Source: Streptomyces sp. NBC_01439
GTDB lineage: Bacteria; Actinomycetota; Actinomycetes; Streptomycetales; Streptomycetaceae
DNA length: 64,000 bases
Direction: 5' to 3'
Assembly (NCBI RefSeq): GCF_036227605.1
Contig: NZ_CP109487.1
Location: 1,426,001 to 1,490,000 of the forward strand
In this document: positions 1 to 7,717 of the stretch, piece after piece
How positions within the stretch are numbered: the stretch's first letter is position 1
How the letters are laid out: each line of letters starts with the position of its first letter
Made by a program: the position numbers and the translations under genes
Notes under the pieces: generated by a model
Told to the model about the DNA's origin: nothing
The model's input: the letters and a program-made list of their open reading frames with translations, nothing else
Databases searched by the model: none

Positions 1-1809
1 CTGCGCGGGCCCAAATCCGACCCCGTCACCTACAGCGAGAAGCGGACCCCGAAGCCGTCCGCGATGGCCGGCGTCGCCGTCGTGGTCACCAACGACCGCG
101 GGCAGGTCCTCCTCGGCTGGAACCCCTCCCGCGCCGTATGGGAACTCCCGGCCGGCAAGGTGGAGCCGGGCGAGGCCTTCGAGGCCACCGCGGTACGCGA
201 ACTCGCGGAGGAGGCGGGCCTGCACGCCCGGCCGGAGTCCGTGCTCCTGCTGGGCACGTTGTGCGACTCCACGCACGGATTCACCCGGATCACCGAGATC
301 GCCCGCCTCACCGACTACACCGGCAAGCCGACCGTCCGGGAACCGGAGTTGATCACCCGGTGGGAATGGCACACCCCCTTCGCCGTGCGGAACCTGCCCC
401 AGCCGATCTTCACGGCTTCCGCCCAGGCCCTGAACGTGGTGTGGCCGGGCCTGCTGCCCGACGTCCCACCCGCGCACCACACGCCCAGGCCCACCGGACG
501 CGTGCAGCTGACGTTCGCCGAACCGGCCACGGCAATCCGGCTCCGCGAGCAGCTGGTCCAAGACCTCACCGATGCCGGCTGGACGGACACCCCGGAGCTG
601 CGGCGGGCGTTCGTGACGGTGCCCCGTCACGCCTTCCTCCCCGAGCAGTCGCTCCCTCGGGCGTACGCCAACGAGGCGGTGGCCACCGTGTTCGACGAGG
701 ACACCGGGCGGTCGATGAGCTCGGTATCCCAACCCGAGATGCAGGCGGTCATGCTACGCCGCGCCAACCTCCGGCCCGGCGCGAACGTGCTGGAGATCGG
801 AGGCGGTGGCTACAACGCCTGCCTGATCGCCGAACTCGTCGGCCCTCATGGGTCGGTGGTGTGCATGGAGATCGACCCGTACGTCCACGCCCGTACGGAG
901 CGGTTCCTGGCCGAGACCGGGTACGCCGACCGGGTCCGGGCTGTCCTGGGCGACGGCACCAACGGAACCCCCGGGGAGCTGATCCCGGCTGACGGCTTCG
1001 ACGCCATCATCGTGACGGTCGCCTCGAACGACGTGGCACGGTACTGGACGAACCAACTCGCCGAGGGCGGGCACCTGGTCGTGCCCCTGCGGATCGGCGG
1101 GTTCACCCGGGCCGTCGGCCTGCGCAACGAGGACCCGGCGCTGGTGTCCACGGAGATCAGCCCGTGCGGGTTCGTCCCCATGCAGGGTGCCGGCCGGTGG
1201 GACGAGACCGCGGCCCCGCTCGGGGACACCGGCTACGGCATCCGCTGGGAGGACACCCCGCCCACCGCGCTCGACGGCCTGGACCGCGCCCTGGCCGCGG
1301 GCGGCACCGAGCTGTGGACCGGGGTGACGGTGCTTGGCGGCGAGTCGGTCGAGGACCTGCAGCTGTGGCTGGCCACCTCCCTGGCCGGGTTCTGCCGGAT
1401 GGAAGGGGATCCGGACCGGCCGGGGCCGGTGCGGCTGCCGAAGCGGTCGGGTGCCGAAACAATCATCCTCGGTCGCTCGCTGGCCTGCCTGATGACGGAG
1501 CGGCGTGAGCACGACGAGGCCGACGGCGCCTCCACCTGGGAGTTCGGAGTCCAGGGCTTCGGGCCGGACGGAAAGGCCGCCGCGGACACCCTGGCCGCCG
1601 CCGTCCAGACGTGGGACCGCGACCTGCGGGGCCGGGCCACGCCCCGGCTGACGGTGGTACCCGCGGGTACCCCCGACTCCGCGCTCCCCGCCGGAGACAT
1701 CGTGGAAAAGAAGGACAGCCGCATCGTGGTCTCCTGGCCCGGCCGTGACGAGGCTCCCGCCCCCGCCGTTGGACGGAACACAGCCTCAGGGAGGTCCGAC
1801 GAGCAGTGA
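1..1809 (+). CDS. NUDIX hydrolase fused to PCMT-like methyltransferase (5' end outside window)
   Basis: The frame is open from base 1 with coding-like third positions, so the true start is probably upstream; the first ATG is at 64. Counting from that ATG, residues 31-53 form a full NUDIX box (G-x5-E-x7-R-E-x2-E-E-x-G). From about residue 155 comes a protein-L-isoaspartate methyltransferase-like fold with the SAM loop LEIGGGGYNA and an acidic MEID strand end, followed by a C-terminal extension. This second part resembles the methyltransferases of the FxLD lanthipeptide type, but no lantibiotic dehydratase lies nearby. A NUDIX domain would hydrolyse a nucleoside diphosphate derivative; the methyl acceptor is unknown. 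The stop overlaps the next gene by 4 bases, so the two are translationally coupled. Domain assignment is firm; the role is inferred. Confidence 0.8.
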   Translation: MRGPKSDPVTYSEKRTPKPSAMAGVAVVVTNDRGQVLLGWNPSRAVWELPAGKVEPGEAFEATAVRELAEEAGLHARPESVLLLGTLCDSTHGFTRITEIARLTDYTGKPTVREPELITRWEWHTPFAVRNLPQPIFTASAQALNVVWPGLLPDVPPAHHTPRPTGRVQLTFAEPATAIRLREQLVQDLTDAGWTDTPELRRAFVTVPRHAFLPEQSLPRAYANEAVATVFDEDTGRSMSSVSQPEMQAVMLRRANLRPGANVLEIGGGGYNACLIAELVGPHGSVVCMEIDPYVHARTERFLAETGYADRVRAVLGDGTNGTPGELIPADGFDAIIVTVASNDVARYWTNQLAEGGHLVVPLRIGGFTRAVGLRNEDPALVSTEISPCGFVPMQGAGRWDETAAPLGDTGYGIRWEDTPPTALDGLDRALAAGGTELWTGVTVLGGESVEDLQLWLATSLAGFCRMEGDPDRPGPVRLPKRSGAETIILGRSLACLMTERREHDEADGASTWEFGVQGFGPDGKAAADTLAAAVQTWDRDLRGRATPRLTVVPAGTPDSALPAGDIVEKKDSRIVVSWPGRDEAPAPAVGRNTASGRSDEQ

Positions 1810-2381
1810 TCACCTGGATCAACGGGGCCTTCGGCAGCGGCAAGAGCACCCTGGCGGCCATCCTCCATCAGGCACTGCCCGGTTCGGTGGTGGCCGACCC
1901 GGAGGAGATCGGCGACCTGCTGCGCCGCACCCTGGCCGGGCACCCCGGAAAGCTCCGCGACTACCAGGATTACCCGGCCTGGCGGCGCCTGACCACGGCC
2001 TACATCAGCGAGATCGCCGCGCACACCAGCGGTCACGTCCTCGTGCCCATGACCGTGCTCAACCCCGCCTACGCCGCGGAAGTGTTCACGCCCTTGCGCC
2101 GCTCGCCCGGGCTCGTCCATCTCGTCCTCCACGTCGAGCCGGACGAGTTGGAAGCCCGGATCGACGCGAGCGAGGAGTTTCCGGGAAACGAGACCCGCAG
2201 CGAGGCCGTCCGTGCGTACCGGCGGCGAAGGGCGGCGGAGTACGCCGCTGCCGCTACGTGGATGCACGCCGACGGCCACGTCCTCGACACCAGTGCCCTG
2301 CCGGTGCACGCGGTCCTCCAGGCCGCCCTCAGCCGTATCTCGCCCGCCCACCCCGTATCCGCCGATGGAGCCCGACCCTGA
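1806..2381 (+). CDS. P-loop kinase-like AAA ATPase
   Basis: A 191-residue protein that starts with a Walker A loop at residues 7-15 (GAFGSGKST). This is the arrangement of small gluconate/shikimate/adenylyl-sulfate-type kinases, in which the P-loop sits in the first strand. An Asp-containing stretch (VVADPEE) follows at residues 29-35. No other specificity motif is clear, so the substrate is unknown. It starts GTG and overlaps the NUDIX/methyltransferase gene by four bases. Its TGA overlaps the next ATG by one base, so it is the middle member of a tightly coupled operon. A phosphorylating step on a small molecule processed by the neighbours is the simplest reading. Confidence 0.75.
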   Translation: MITWINGAFGSGKSTLAAILHQALPGSVVADPEEIGDLLRRTLAGHPGKLRDYQDYPAWRRLTTAYISEIAAHTSGHVLVPMTVLNPAYAAEVFTPLRRSPGLVHLVLHVEPDELEARIDASEEFPGNETRSEAVRAYRRRRAAEYAAAATWMHADGHVLDTSALPVHAVLQAALSRISPAHPVSADGARP

Positions 2382-3340
2382 TGACCAGCAGCACCACCCT
2401 CACCACCGTCCGGCTGGGGACCCGGCCCAGCCCCATGGCCCTGGAACAGACAGGCCGTTTCGCCGACGCGTTCCGCGCACGCTACCCGGAGGCGGTCCTC
2501 GACGTCGTCGAGATCGTCTCCGAGGGCGACCGGCACCGCGGCCCGCTCTCGGCGATCGGCGGGAAGGGGGCCTTCACCCGCAACGCGGACCGGTACCTCC
2601 TCGACGACCGGGTCCAGGCAACGATCGCGTGCGCCAAGGACGTACCCGGCCCGCACGACCGCTCCCCCGGCATCATCATCGGAGCGGTCCTCCCTCGAGA
2701 GGACACCCGCGACGCCCTCGTCCTCCCCGCCGGCCATCCCGCGGCCACGCTCGCCGACCTGCCGCCCGGCACCAGGGTCGGGACCAGCGCACCCCGTCGC
2801 TCGGCCCTTCTCAAAGCCCTCCACCCGAAGCTCGTGCAGGTACCGATCCGCGGCAACGCCGACAGCCGGCTCACGAAGCTGGACGAGGGAACACTCGGCG
2901 CGGACGTGATGATCGCCGCCCTGGCCGGCCTGCGCCGCCTCGGCCACGAGGACCGGGCCTCCGAGATCCTCGACCCCACCGTGTGGCTGCCCGCGGCCGG
3001 CGCAGGGACCGTGATCGTCGAGCACCGTGCCAACGACCCCGCCACCGGGAAACTGCTCGCACCCCTCACCCATGCCCCTACTCGGATTCTGCTCGACGCC
3101 GAGCGGGCCGCTCTCGCCACGCTGCACGGCGGGTGCCTGACAGCCGCCTCCGCCCACGCCACCCTCGACGCCGCATCGGGAGTCGTCACCGTGCACGCCG
3201 CCGTTCTCGACCCGACCGGCGGCGACCCTCTGCGCGTCTGCGCGTCCGGCCCCTCGACATCCGCCCATGAAGTCGGGCAGGACGCAGGCCGACAGCTGCT
3301 GGAAGCCGGAGCGGAGCGTCTTCTCGGACGGTCCGCATGA
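2381..3340 (+). CDS. Hydroxymethylbilane synthase (porphobilinogen deaminase)-like protein
   Basis: A 319-residue protein of normal length for HemC. Family landmarks are in order: an N-terminal T-R-P-S-P-M-A-L loop (the T-R-x-S-x-L-A motif), GTSAPRRSALL, IRGNADSRLTKLDEG, ALAGLRRLG, and GGC near residue 250, whose Cys normally carries the dipyrromethane cofactor. The family catalytic loop H-S-x-K-D-x-P reads A-C-A-K-D-V-P. The catalytic Asp (D84 in the E. coli enzyme) is therefore kept, while the preceding His-Ser is lost. HemC polymerises four porphobilinogens in haem synthesis. This copy lies away from other haem genes, in an operon with a kinase and a phosphotransferase, so it is probably a diverged paralogue with another job. 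The start is set by the one-base overlap with the preceding stop. Confidence 0.8.
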   Translation: MTSSTTLTTVRLGTRPSPMALEQTGRFADAFRARYPEAVLDVVEIVSEGDRHRGPLSAIGGKGAFTRNADRYLLDDRVQATIACAKDVPGPHDRSPGIIIGAVLPREDTRDALVLPAGHPAATLADLPPGTRVGTSAPRRSALLKALHPKLVQVPIRGNADSRLTKLDEGTLGADVMIAALAGLRRLGHEDRASEILDPTVWLPAAGAGTVIVEHRANDPATGKLLAPLTHAPTRILLDAERAALATLHGGCLTAASAHATLDAASGVVTVHAAVLDPTGGDPLRVCASGPSTSAHEVGQDAGRQLLEAGAERLLGRSA

Positions 3341-3954
3341 CCGATTCGAACGCCCGGCAGGCAGTGTTCGCGCCGCCAGCCCAGACGTCCGACCAGCAGC
3401 GGATGCGCAGCCGGCACCAGCAAGCTGCCCGTGTCTTCTCCGTGACCGCGTCCGGGCCGGAAGCCTGGGGATGGCAGGGCCGAACCCTGGGCCGGCGAGC
3501 CGGCCGATGGTGGCTGCGGCTGGTCAGTGCTCCTGCCGACAAGCGCAACGCCCGCCTGTGGGAGGGCACTGCCGCCGCGGACTCCGCCCTGCCCCGCTCC
3601 GTTCCCCGGCCTCGCCTGCACGACGTCACCGAGTGGACCGAGAACGCCATCGCCTACCGGGCCGAGCTGTCCGAGTACATCGCCCAGTCGGCGCTCCAAT
3701 CCGGCGGACCCGTCCTGACCGGCGACGTCGACCTGCCCCGCTCCTGGTGGGCAGACCTACGCAGCGCACTCGCTGCCACCGCGACGGTGCCAACCGACCG
3801 GCAAGCCGTACGGCAGCAGTGGATCGACCGCAACTTCACCCGCTTCCTCGGCACCCCCGTGCCCACGATCACTTCCTGGACCACGGGGCACGGTGACCTC
3901 CACTGGGGCAACCTCACGCCCGAGCCCCTCGTGATCCTCGACTGGGAGGGGTGG
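3337..3954 (+). CDS. Phosphotransferase (APH-like), 5' exon, interrupted by a group II intron
   Basis: The first 206 residues of an aminoglycoside phosphotransferase-like kinase, including the catalytic loop GHGDLHWGN and the metal-binding VILDWEGW. The frame then runs into non-homologous sequence and stops at 4023. The missing end lies 2.5 kb downstream at 6456-6728. Joining the two restores D-W-E-G-W-G-L-L-P-T-G-Y-D, which has the same spacing as D-W-E-D-W-G-M-A-P-R-G-L-D in the related protein at 11349. The gene starts at an ATG overlapping the HemC-like stop by four bases. If the intron splices, a 296-residue enzyme is made; otherwise only a truncated protein lacking its C-terminal lobe. 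Confidence 0.85.
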
Positions 3955-4632
3955 TTGCGACACGAGGTCGCACAATATGAGCGGATCACGGGAGAGGAGG
4001 GTGGGCGTATGCCTGCTCCGTGATCTCGGGCTAGTACTCGATGCCCGTCCCCGCCCTGACGTGCGCTGGGAGTAATCCCGGGGTTCGAAGCTCAGGGAAC
4101 ATGCGAACCGTGCCTCGATCCATCCGCGGCGCGGAGTAGGGGAAGGCCGGGTGGGTGAACACCAGTGAACCCTCGATGATGCCTCGTTACCCAGAAACCT
4201 CGGATGGATGGAAGTGATTCCGGGGTGCAGGGTCTATGCCGTGGAGGAGCGGCAGGCGGCGACCGGTGACCATTTGCCGGTTGCGAGAGTACCGCTGACC
4301 TCGGGGTACAGAGGGCACCCGAACCCGGTCGCATCTCATGTGTGCGGAACGTGGAAACCCCATCCGGGTCCGTCGCTGATGGCTAGCGGCGGTAGGCCGA
4401 CCGCGAGGAGAGCTGAACTCCCGGGTGGGAACAGGATGTCCAAGAAGCGAATGCCGACTGCCGAAAGGAGACGGGAAACTGCGGCAATAGAGTCGGTCCT
4501 CCGCCGGCTGCCGTGGATAACCGGTCGGATACCGGGCCTGGCGCCCGGACGTGAAAGCGGGCTGACGTGGACAGGTGAGCCTTTGATGATTTTGTGTCAT
4601 GGCACTGGAACTGAGGGACAAGTTAGGCACCT

Positions 4633-6360
4633 ATGGTGAACGGACCCGAGGACGATGGGATCGACTGGGACGCGATGGATTGGCGTGCCTGCGAGCTCAA
4701 AGTACAGCGACTGCGGCAGAGGATCTTCAAGGCGACTCAGGAGCAGGACTGGGCGCGAGTCCGGAACCTGCAAAGGTTGATGCTGCGGAGTCGGTCGAAC
4801 ACGTTGTTGAGTGTGCGGCAGGCGACGCAGCGTAATGCTGGCCGCGTCACGGCCGGGGTGGACGGGGTGGTTGCTCTGACCTCCGAGGATCGGGCCAAGG
4901 TCGCGGTGCAGGTGCACCAAGGCCGTGGCACCTGGAAGCCCCTGCCTGTGAAGCGGGTGTATATCCCCAAGGCCAACGGAAAGCAGCGCCCACTGGGAAT
5001 TCCAGTCATTGTCGACCGGTGCCATCAGGGCCGGGTACGCAATGCCCTGGAGCCCGAGTGGGAGGCCAGGTTCGAATCCCGTTCCTACGGGTTTCGTCCG
5101 GGCCGAGGCTGCCAGGACGCGATCGAGATGCTCTTCACCACGCTCCGCAAGGGCTCAACGCGGGTGTGGATTCTGGATGCAGACCTGTCTGCGGCGTTCG
5201 ACAGGATCGACCATGACCGGTTGCTCTCCGCGCTTGGGATGTTCCCGGGCCGGAGGCAGATCGGGCAATGGTTGAGGGCCGGGGTGTTCGAGCCCGGTAT
5301 GGGGTTCTCTCCGACGAAGGAGGGCACCCCGCAGGGGGGTGTGATCAGTCCTCTGCTGTTGAACGTCGCGCTGAACGGCTTGGAGGAGGCGGCTGGAGTC
5401 CGACTCGCAACTGCCCCGTCCCACAAGGCGACGGGAAAGACGCGCCCGGATTCTGCGGTGCTGGTCAGATACGCAGACGACTTCGTCGTGTGCTGCTTCA
5501 CCGAGCAGCAGGTGCACGAGGTCAAGGCACAGCTTGCCGAGTGGCTGAAGCCGAGGGGCCTGGCCTTCAACGAGGAGAAGACGCGGGTTGTCCACCTCGA
5601 AGACGGCTTTGACTTTCTGGGCTTCAACATCCGCCGCTATCCGGTGGGCAAGCTGCTGATTAAGCCGAGCAAGGCCGCCGTCAAGCGGCATCGGGAACGG
5701 CTCTCGGAAGTGATGCGCGACTTGCGCGGATCCAACGAGAAGGCGGTCATCGTCAAACTCAACCCCATCATCCGGGGCTGGGCTGCCTACTACCGAGGGG
5801 TGGTGGCTGCCGAGGTCTTCAAGGACATCGACATCCACATGTGGAAGCTGACCTACAAGTGGGCCTGCTACCAGCACCCCAAGAAGTCGAAGCACTGGAT
5901 CTCCGGACGGTACTTCGGCAAGTACAACAAGTTCAGGAACGACCACTGGGTCTTCGGTGACCGCGACAGCGGCACCTTCCTGGTCAAGTCGTCCTGGACG
6001 CAGATCGTCCGACACACCCTGGTCAAGGGCGCGGCGTCACCAGACGACCCCGCCCTGACTGAGTACTGGGTCAAGCGTCGTCGCAGGGTCAAGCCCGCAC
6101 TCGACAGCTACAACCTCCGCCTGCTCGACCGGCAGGAGGGACGCTGCCCGCTGTGCGGGGAAAATGTCCTGACTCCCCACCAGCCACCGCAATCCCCGTT
6201 GGAATGGGAACGCTGGTGGAAAGTGATCGCCCGCAAGGCGATCTCTGTCGATTACCTTCGGCACACGGGGAGGATGACGCCGCAAGGCGATCAAACCCGC
6301 TTGGTACACGCTGAATGCGCACGGCGACACGCCGCTCGTATTCGGAACAGCACCACCTGA
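4633..6360 (+). CDS. ltrA: Group II intron reverse transcriptase/maturase
   Basis: A 575-residue intron-encoded protein. The N-terminal RT0/RT1 region (AGVDGV, then RPLGIP) is followed by RT motifs including YGFRPGRGCQDA, LDADLSAAFDRIDH, GTPQGGVISPLL and the catalytic VRYADDFVV at about residue 280. The maturase X domain follows (LNPIIRGWAAYYR). The C-terminus has a Cys-pair module (CPLCGE) and a later HAECARRH, matching a shortened HNH endonuclease region. The frame is intact, so the intron may still be mobile. It is translated from inside intron domain IV. The initiator is the ATG at 4633; no strong ribosome site is seen. The family needs this protein for splicing and retrohoming. Confidence 0.93.
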   Translation: MVNGPEDDGIDWDAMDWRACELKVQRLRQRIFKATQEQDWARVRNLQRLMLRSRSNTLLSVRQATQRNAGRVTAGVDGVVALTSEDRAKVAVQVHQGRGTWKPLPVKRVYIPKANGKQRPLGIPVIVDRCHQGRVRNALEPEWEARFESRSYGFRPGRGCQDAIEMLFTTLRKGSTRVWILDADLSAAFDRIDHDRLLSALGMFPGRRQIGQWLRAGVFEPGMGFSPTKEGTPQGGVISPLLLNVALNGLEEAAGVRLATAPSHKATGKTRPDSAVLVRYADDFVVCCFTEQQVHEVKAQLAEWLKPRGLAFNEEKTRVVHLEDGFDFLGFNIRRYPVGKLLIKPSKAAVKRHRERLSEVMRDLRGSNEKAVIVKLNPIIRGWAAYYRGVVAAEVFKDIDIHMWKLTYKWACYQHPKKSKHWISGRYFGKYNKFRNDHWVFGDRDSGTFLVKSSWTQIVRHTLVKGAASPDDPALTEYWVKRRRRVKPALDSYNLRLLDRQEGRCPLCGENVLTPHQPPQSPLEWERWWKVIARKAISVDYLRHTGRMTPQGDQTRLVHAECARRHAARIRNSTT

Positions 6361-6379
6361 ACGCCCTCGTGGCTTGCTT

Positions 6380-6414
6380 GAGCCGTGTGCATCGACGAGG
6401 TGCACGCACGGTTC
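6380..6414 (+). ncRNA. Group II intron domain V
   Basis: A 35-base hairpin beginning GAGCCGTGTGCA and ending TGCACGCACGGTTC, with the catalytic AGC triad in its first bases and the usual two-helix form. This is the most conserved part of group II introns and fixes the strand and the approximate 3' end of the element. Confidence 0.9.
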
Positions 6415-6417
6415 TGA

Positions 6418-6452
6418 GGGGACCCCGGCGCAGCAATGCGCCGGGGTTACCC
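6418..6452 (+). ncRNA. Group II intron domain VI with branch-point adenosine
   Basis: A perfect 10-bp stem CCCCGGCGCA/TGCGCCGGGG closed by GCAA, with a basal GGG/CCC helix and an unpaired TTA on the 3' side. The A at 6449 is placed as the bulged branch adenosine. This hairpin follows domain V directly, as expected. Confidence 0.75.
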
Positions 6453-6455
6453 GGC

Positions 6456-6728
6456 GGCCTGCTCCCCACCGGCTACGACGTGGGCCTCCTCCACGCCTAC
6501 ACCCTCCCCCAGCCCGCCACGGCCGCTCGCATCCGTAGCGAGTTCGCCCACGTCCTCGACGCCCCCGAGGGACGGATCGGCGAACTCGTCGCCCTCTCTC
6601 AGCTTCTCCAGGTCACCGGCCGCGGCGCCCACCCCGAACTCGCCCCGCACCTGGCCCGCCGAGCCCAGAAACTCACCGGCACGCCCGTCCCAGCAGCCAC
6701 CGGCACGGCCGGAAACCCCGACCGCTGA
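6456..6728 (+). CDS. Phosphotransferase, 3' exon (continuation of 3337-3954)
   Basis: Ninety residues that start with the family's G-x-x-P-x-G-Y-D element just downstream of the metal-binding DWE, then a helical C-terminal lobe. The frame has no start codon of its own here; upstream in the same frame lies only intron RNA. It is therefore read as the second exon of the interrupted kinase, expressed only if the intron splices. The restored enzyme would phosphorylate a hydroxyl or amine of a small molecule with ATP; the substrate is unknown. The PIG-L deacetylase gene follows after 85 bases. Confidence 0.8.
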   Translation, partial: GLLPTGYDVGLLHAYTLPQPATAARIRSEFAHVLDAPEGRIGELVALSQLLQVTGRGAHPELAPHLARRAQKLTGTPVPAATGTAGNPDR

Positions 6729-6813
6729 CCTGGCCCCACCTCCGACGTCTCGATGCTGCGGCCCGCACACAACCGTGAGGGCTGGCACCAACACCCCAAC
6801 CGAAGGAGCAGCC

Positions 6814-7602
6814 GTGTCGCTTCCCAGCCTGCTGGGCGTCTTCGCACACCCTGACGACGAGGCCCTGTTGGCCGGCGGCGTTCTCGCGCAGCATGCCGCC
6901 GCGGGCGCAGCAACGAACGTCGTTACCGCCGCCTGGTCCCCCACCAGCCACCGGGCACCCGAGCTCGCCGACGCTCTGGCCGCGCTGGGAGCCGGAAAGC
7001 CGAGGATGCTCGGCTACGCCGACGCCCGCATCCCCGGCTCCGCACCCGGCAAGGCCCGGCTGTGCGACGCTCCCATCGACGAGGTCGTCGAGCTGCTCGT
7101 CGGTCACATCCGCGCCGCGCGCCCCCAGATTGTGGTGACCCACGACGCCTACGGCCAGCTGACGGGCCACCCCGACCACGTCCGCACCCACCAAGCGACC
7201 GTCCTCGCGTTCCACGCCGCCGGTCTTGAGCACCTCCACCCGGATGCCGGGGCCCCGTGGCAGCCCGTAGCTCTGTATGCGGCCACACACCCGGTCTCGG
7301 GGGTGGGCGAGCTCGGCCCGCTCTTGGAGCGGGTGGGGAAGAAGGTCCTCAGCGTTCCCGACGAGCACGCCACCGCGACGGTCGACGTGAGCGAGTGGCT
7401 CGAGCAGAAGTGGGCCGCGATCTCGGCTCACCGAAGTGAAGCCGCCAAGGAGCGGCCCCTTCCCGGCATCCTCTCCCGCCTCCCTGCAGCGGAGCGGGAG
7501 TCGATCATCTCGACCGAGCACTTCACCCTCCTCGCCACCCGCCCCGCACCCGCCCACCGAGCAACAGTCACGGAGCACGCCCGCCTAGGCCAGCCTGTGT
7601 GA
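6814..7602 (+). CDS. PIG-L family deacetylase
   Basis: A 262-residue protein with the LmbE/PIG-L zinc site: AHPDDEAL at residues 11-18 (His-Pro-Asp-Asp) and the later HPDH near residue 120, with the general base region VVTHDAYGQLTGHPDH. Enzymes of this family hydrolyse N-acetyl groups from N-acetylglucosaminyl compounds, for example in mycothiol or glycopeptide maturation. The start GTG at 6814 is chosen because GAAGGAG lies six bases ahead. It follows the interrupted phosphotransferase on the same strand and may belong to the same pathway. The deacetylated substrate cannot be told from sequence. Confidence 0.88.
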   Translation: MSLPSLLGVFAHPDDEALLAGGVLAQHAAAGAATNVVTAAWSPTSHRAPELADALAALGAGKPRMLGYADARIPGSAPGKARLCDAPIDEVVELLVGHIRAARPQIVVTHDAYGQLTGHPDHVRTHQATVLAFHAAGLEHLHPDAGAPWQPVALYAATHPVSGVGELGPLLERVGKKVLSVPDEHATATVDVSEWLEQKWAAISAHRSEAAKERPLPGILSRLPAAERESIISTEHFTLLATRPAPAHRATVTEHARLGQPV

Positions 7603-7717
7603 GCGGGCGGAGTGCGCGCGGTACGTCCGCCCCGGCAAGGCCGGCCTGGTCCCGGACCAGTGCTGTCTGCTCCAGACGGAGCAGGGGTGGTGACTCCGGA
7701 CGCCGGTGGACGTTGGA

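Larger units (their letters stand above)
3955..6455 (+). mobile_element. Group II intron with encoded reverse transcriptase/maturase
   Basis: About 2.5 kb inserted in the phosphotransferase gene. The 5' end begins TTGCGAC and the first bases form a TGCGAC/GTCGCA hairpin. The 3' end carries a clear domain V (6380-6414) and domain VI (6418-6452). The hexamer GGGTGG just before 3955 can pair fully (one wobble) with CCATCC at 4360-4365, a plausible IBS1/EBS1 pair. Removing exactly 3955-6455 restores the reading frame and the family spacing of the host gene, and it puts the domain VI bulged A about seven bases from the 3' end. The expected terminal AY is not seen at 6455 (AC occurs at 6449-6450), so the boundaries carry a few bases of uncertainty. 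Bases 4024-4632 are intron RNA domains with no gene. Confidence 0.85.

Noticed and set aside
1164..1508. Long overlapping frames on both strands inside the NUDIX/methyltransferase gene, and similar ones throughout
   Set aside because: They are Arg/Pro/Gly-rich products of high GC in shadow frames, with no ribosome sites or domains.
3337..4023. Treating the phosphotransferase 5' frame as a complete 228-residue gene
   Set aside because: Its last 22 residues come from intron RNA and the C-terminal lobe is found downstream of the intron.
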